Below, piece after piece: positions 5,410 through 7,538 of a stretch of DNA of 7,538 nucleotides. Each line of letters opens with the position of its first letter. The stretch's first letter is position 1. The stretch comes from Halieaceae bacterium (GTDB lineage Bacteria; Pseudomonadota; Gammaproteobacteria; Pseudomonadales; Halieaceae): positions 1 through 7,538 of the forward strand of contig JABIZW010000205.1 in assembly GCA_018666295.1 (NCBI GenBank). Reading direction: 5' to 3'. Both the position numbers and the translations under genes were made by a program. The notes under the pieces were generated by a model. It was given only the letters and a program-made list of their open reading frames with translations. It made no database searches and was not told the origin of the DNA.

Positions 5410-6486
5410 ATGTCAAAAGGTCGTTTAGGCATCATCGGCTGTGGTCAGTTGAGCCAAATGTTAGGCGAGGCGGCGAACAGGCTCGGCTACCGTGTGTCCT
5501 ACCTTTGCGTCGACGAGACTCCAGTGGTTGAAGGCTTGGGTTCGATTTATTTTCCTGATCAATTAGACGCGTTCCTCGCTGAGTGCGATGCGATTACCGT
5601 TGAGCGTGAGAGCCTGCCCGATGCAATGCTGAGGCGTGCAGCTGAGATTGGACTTGCACCGAATTACGAGGCTTTAGTGGTACTGCGCGAGCGTGACACG
5701 CAAAAAGCGATGCTCGATCAGCTCAATATTCCTACGTCACCCTGGCGCCTGGTTGAAACACCGGGCGAGTTGGACAATGCGCTTGCCGCCTTACCCAGTG
5801 CTCATATGCGCTGTAAACGCACGTTGGGAGGCTATGATGGCGGCGGTCAGTGGCGCGTTAACAGCCAGTCGCTGAATACGATTCCGGTAGACGCCTACCC
5901 TGTCATTGCTGAAGCGGAGATCGCCATCGAGACCGAGTACGCCATTGTCATTGGCCGTGATCAAAACGGCCACACCGCATGCTATCCCATGACTGAAAAC
6001 GCGATGCGTGACGGTATTTTGATAGGCAGCTATGTTCCGTCGGGCATCGCGCCAGAGATGGCTGAGCAAGCCATTGATTACGCCAACCGCCTGGTGGACG
6101 CAATGAACTATGTGGGTGTTTTGGCGGTGGAGTTTTTCGTCACTGAGGGACGATTGATCGTTAATGAAATCGCACCGCGCGTTCACAACACCGGTCATTG
6201 GACCATAGGGGCCTTGGGCGCTGATCAGTTTACGCAACATGTCGGTTGCGTCATGGGTGAGGCTGTGAGGAATCCGGTCTTCACTGAGGCGGCGGCCATG
6301 GTCAATCTGCTGGGCGATGCATTACCGCGCCGAATGCCCGAAGGGCCCATTCGCACCCTGATTCAAACGTACGGTAAAGGGTTCCGGCCGGGTAGAAAGT
6401 TGGGTCATATAACGCTAATCGGTCCTGACGTGACTTCAATTAGAGCAGAGGCCGCCGCACTCATTGCTGAGCTGCATGATACGTAA
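5410..6486 (+). CDS. purK: N5-carboxyaminoimidazole ribonucleotide synthetase
   Basis: PurK is an ATP-grasp ligase that makes N5-CAIR from AIR, bicarbonate and ATP, and feeds PurE. The 358 aa match E. coli (355). The N-terminal preATP-grasp domain starts LGIIGCGQLSQML at 6-18. The ATP-grasp core contains KRTLGGYDGGGQW at 136-148, EFF at 241-243 and NEIAPRVHNTGHWT at 252-265. The C-terminal lid ends FRPGRKLGHITL at 325-336. I chose ATG 5410, not the in-frame TTG at 5392 that overlaps the purE stop, because it puts the Rossmann-like GCGQL at the family position; the RBS is weak (TAGAG). Small deviations are Gly for Arg in the GGYDGRGQ motif and VERESLP where TFEFENVP-like residues are usual. 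Neither removes an obvious catalytic acid; the product is probably active. Confidence 0.95.
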   Translation: MSKGRLGIIGCGQLSQMLGEAANRLGYRVSYLCVDETPVVEGLGSIYFPDQLDAFLAECDAITVERESLPDAMLRRAAEIGLAPNYEALVVLRERDTQKAMLDQLNIPTSPWRLVETPGELDNALAALPSAHMRCKRTLGGYDGGGQWRVNSQSLNTIPVDAYPVIAEAEIAIETEYAIVIGRDQNGHTACYPMTENAMRDGILIGSYVPSGIAPEMAEQAIDYANRLVDAMNYVGVLAVEFFVTEGRLIVNEIAPRVHNTGHWTIGALGADQFTQHVGCVMGEAVRNPVFTEAAAMVNLLGDALPRRMPEGPIRTLIQTYGKGFRPGRKLGHITLIGPDVTSIRAEAAALIAELHDT

Positions 6487-6515
6487 CCCCTTAGTATGTT
6501 GAGAGGGCTAGGACA

Positions 6516-7061
6516 TTGAATACCCATGTGTTCAAGGCCCCGATCGAGACGTCGCACTTCCTACTCTCTCCAACCACGAAAGACGATTTCGAATCGTTAT
6601 ACGCAATTGCCGCAGACCCGTTTGTGTGGGCGCAGCACTCTGAGCGAGATCGATAGCAGCGCGGGAAGTTTGGTTTTTTTTAACGCTGTTTTGCTTAACA
6701 GCTTGGGTTGCTACTCGATTCTCGAAAAACCATCGCAATGCATTATTGGGTCCACACGCTTTTATGGGCTCGATGCGGAGGCCGCGAGTATTCGTATTGG
6801 TTTTCCGTTCTTAGCGAGGTTCTTATGGGACACGGGTGCAAATGCTGAGATCAAAGGCGCCTTGTTGGCGCTGAGCTTTAACTATTTCGATACGGTTTTT
6901 TTGATATTGGTCCAGAAAACAGTCGATCAATTGCCGCAGTGACCAAGCGCGGTGCAATCTTTAGTCACAACGCGTCAGACGATAAAGCGGTTTATGCGCT
7001 GGCAAAGTCAACTTGGAACCAGCAAATTAAGTGCTCGCGTAAAATCGAAGGCCAATTATGA
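6516..7061 (+). pseudogene. Degenerate GNAT-family N-acetyltransferase
   Basis: Joined across frames, this reads as a GNAT acetyltransferase of about 180 aa. A TTG at 6516 (GAGAGG 9 nt upstream) opens a frame with SHFLLSPTTKDDFESLYAIA and DPFVWAQH, typical of the RimJ-like N-terminus. An amber TAG at 6654-6656 stands where relatives have Tyr or similar after DR. Frame then changes in a T8 tract (6674-6681), after which NAVLLNSLGCYSILEK, IIGSTRFYG and IGFPFLARFLW follow. A T7 tract (6896-6902) restores the original frame, giving the acetyl-CoA-binding GPENSRSIAAVTKRGA. Translation would end at TGA 7059-7061. The two shifts cancel in length. TAG is the normal stop of four other genes here, so read-through is unlikely. 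An intact reading from ATG 6526 to 6942 exists in the second frame, but its first 45 residues are out of frame with the family. It lies 29 nt after purK. Confidence 0.85.
7047..7051 (+). promoter_or_regulatory. Ribosome binding site of the cupin gene
   Basis: GAAGG stands 6 nt before the ATG at 7058, inside the end of the pseudogene. It means the cupin gene can be translated on its own although its upstream partner is broken. Confidence 0.65.
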
Positions 7062-7432
7062 ATAGCCAGACTCCCCTACCCGTTAACTTCACTGAAAAGT
7101 TCGCGTTGTTTAATGAGCAATGGACCCCCAAAGTCATTGCTCAAATGAATGACTACCAGTTTAAGCTCGTGCGCCTTCAGGGAGAGTTTGTCTGGCATGA
7201 GCACACCGATACTGATGAAACGTTTATAGTGCTTGAAGGCTCGCTGATCATCGACTTTAAGGAAGGCTCCGTCACGCTCAATGCAGGAGAAATGGTCGTC
7301 GTGCCCAAAGGCTGTTTGCATCGTCCTCGCGCCGCCGCCGAAGCGAAACTACTGCTCGTAGAGCCGGTCGGCGTGGTTAATACTGGCAATGCTCAGTCTG
7401 CGCTGACTGCACCCCTCGATGACTGGTTATAG
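7058..7432 (+). CDS. Small single-domain cupin protein
   Basis: This 124-aa cytosolic protein is a single cupin barrel. Motif 1 shows His47, His49 and Glu54, followed by Gly61 (WHEHTDTDETFIVLEG at 46-61). Motif 2 is GEMVVVPKGCLHRP at 77-90 with His88, matching G-x5-P-x-G-x2-H exactly. The three histidines and one glutamate are the usual metal ligands, so metal binding is expected. Proteins of this type are annotated as cupin-2 domain proteins or mannose-6-phosphate-isomerase-like; substrate cannot be told from sequence. The start overlaps the pseudogene stop as ATGA, indicating a former translationally coupled pair. No frame damage is seen, so the gene seems to have outlived its neighbour. 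Confidence 0.92.
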   Translation: MNSQTPLPVNFTEKFALFNEQWTPKVIAQMNDYQFKLVRLQGEFVWHEHTDTDETFIVLEGSLIIDFKEGSVTLNAGEMVVVPKGCLHRPRAAAEAKLLLVEPVGVVNTGNAQSALTAPLDDWL

Positions 7433-7462
7433 CGTGGTGCGTGTGCACCTTAGGAAAAACAA

Positions 7463-7538
7463 ATGCCTCACCTTTTTACGATCATTGTCGCGGGAATGTT
7501 GTTTTATGCGGGTTTTGTGCAGACGTTTTGGGGTAACG
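7463..7538 (+). CDS. N-terminus of a hydrophobic protein, cut by the window end
   Basis: An ATG at 7463, with AGGA 7 nt upstream (7452-7455), opens a frame that remains open to the window edge for 25 residues. The sequence MPHLFTIIVAGMLFYAGFV is strongly hydrophobic with no positive charge before the segment, suggesting a membrane segment more than a classical signal peptide. Too little is present to name a family. The 30-nt gap from the cupin stop suggests co-transcription. Confidence 0.6.
   Translation, partial: MPHLFTIIVAGMLFYAGFVQTFWGN

Noticed and set aside
6526..6942. Apparently intact 138-aa gene
   Set aside because: Its first part is out of frame with the GNAT homology, which lies in the TTG 6516 frame, and its last residues run past the second frameshift. 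It is a by-product of the broken gene.

Overview
The window looks like chromosomal DNA of a gammaproteobacterium, perhaps a marine lineage; that placement rests on protein flavour and gene order and is an inference. Two conserved housekeeping blocks read left to right: glmU-glmS (UDP-N-acetylglucosamine synthesis) and purE-purK (purine synthesis). Every convincing gene is on the + strand.

Region 1 (2-3195): glmU and glmS form a tight operon. The glmS ribosome binding site overlaps the glmU stop codon. Together they make glucosamine-6-phosphate and then UDP-GlcNAc for peptidoglycan and lipopolysaccharide. The last codons of glmS are the conserved sequence recognised by TnsD of Tn7-type transposons, so the space behind glmS is a potential insertion hotspot.

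Region 2 (3196-4909) is the accessory part. A 561-nt non-coding stretch carries three related inverted repeats. Each has a shared core (AAACACTTA, AT-rich interior, AGTGTTT; 37-38 nt), and two have unrelated but self-complementary outer stems. Behind the third copy lies an unrecognised 296-297 aa gene, possibly preceded by a ten-codon leader ORF that overlaps its start. A 259-nt stretch then leads into purE. It holds a PurR-like palindrome, a mirrored half-site two helical turns away, a candidate -10 box and a small 5'UTR hairpin.

Region 3 (4910-6486): purE and purK are separated by 14 nt and encode the two-step conversion of AIR to CAIR.

Region 4 (6487-7538): a degenerate GNAT acetyltransferase pseudogene has an in-frame amber codon and two opposite frameshifts, both in poly-T tracts. 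It ends in an ATGA overlap with an intact small cupin gene. The window closes inside the start of a gene for a hydrophobic, probably membrane-anchored or exported protein.

The most unusual element is the hairpin family next to the orphan gene in the glmS-downstream hotspot. I cannot assign it a function from sequence alone.
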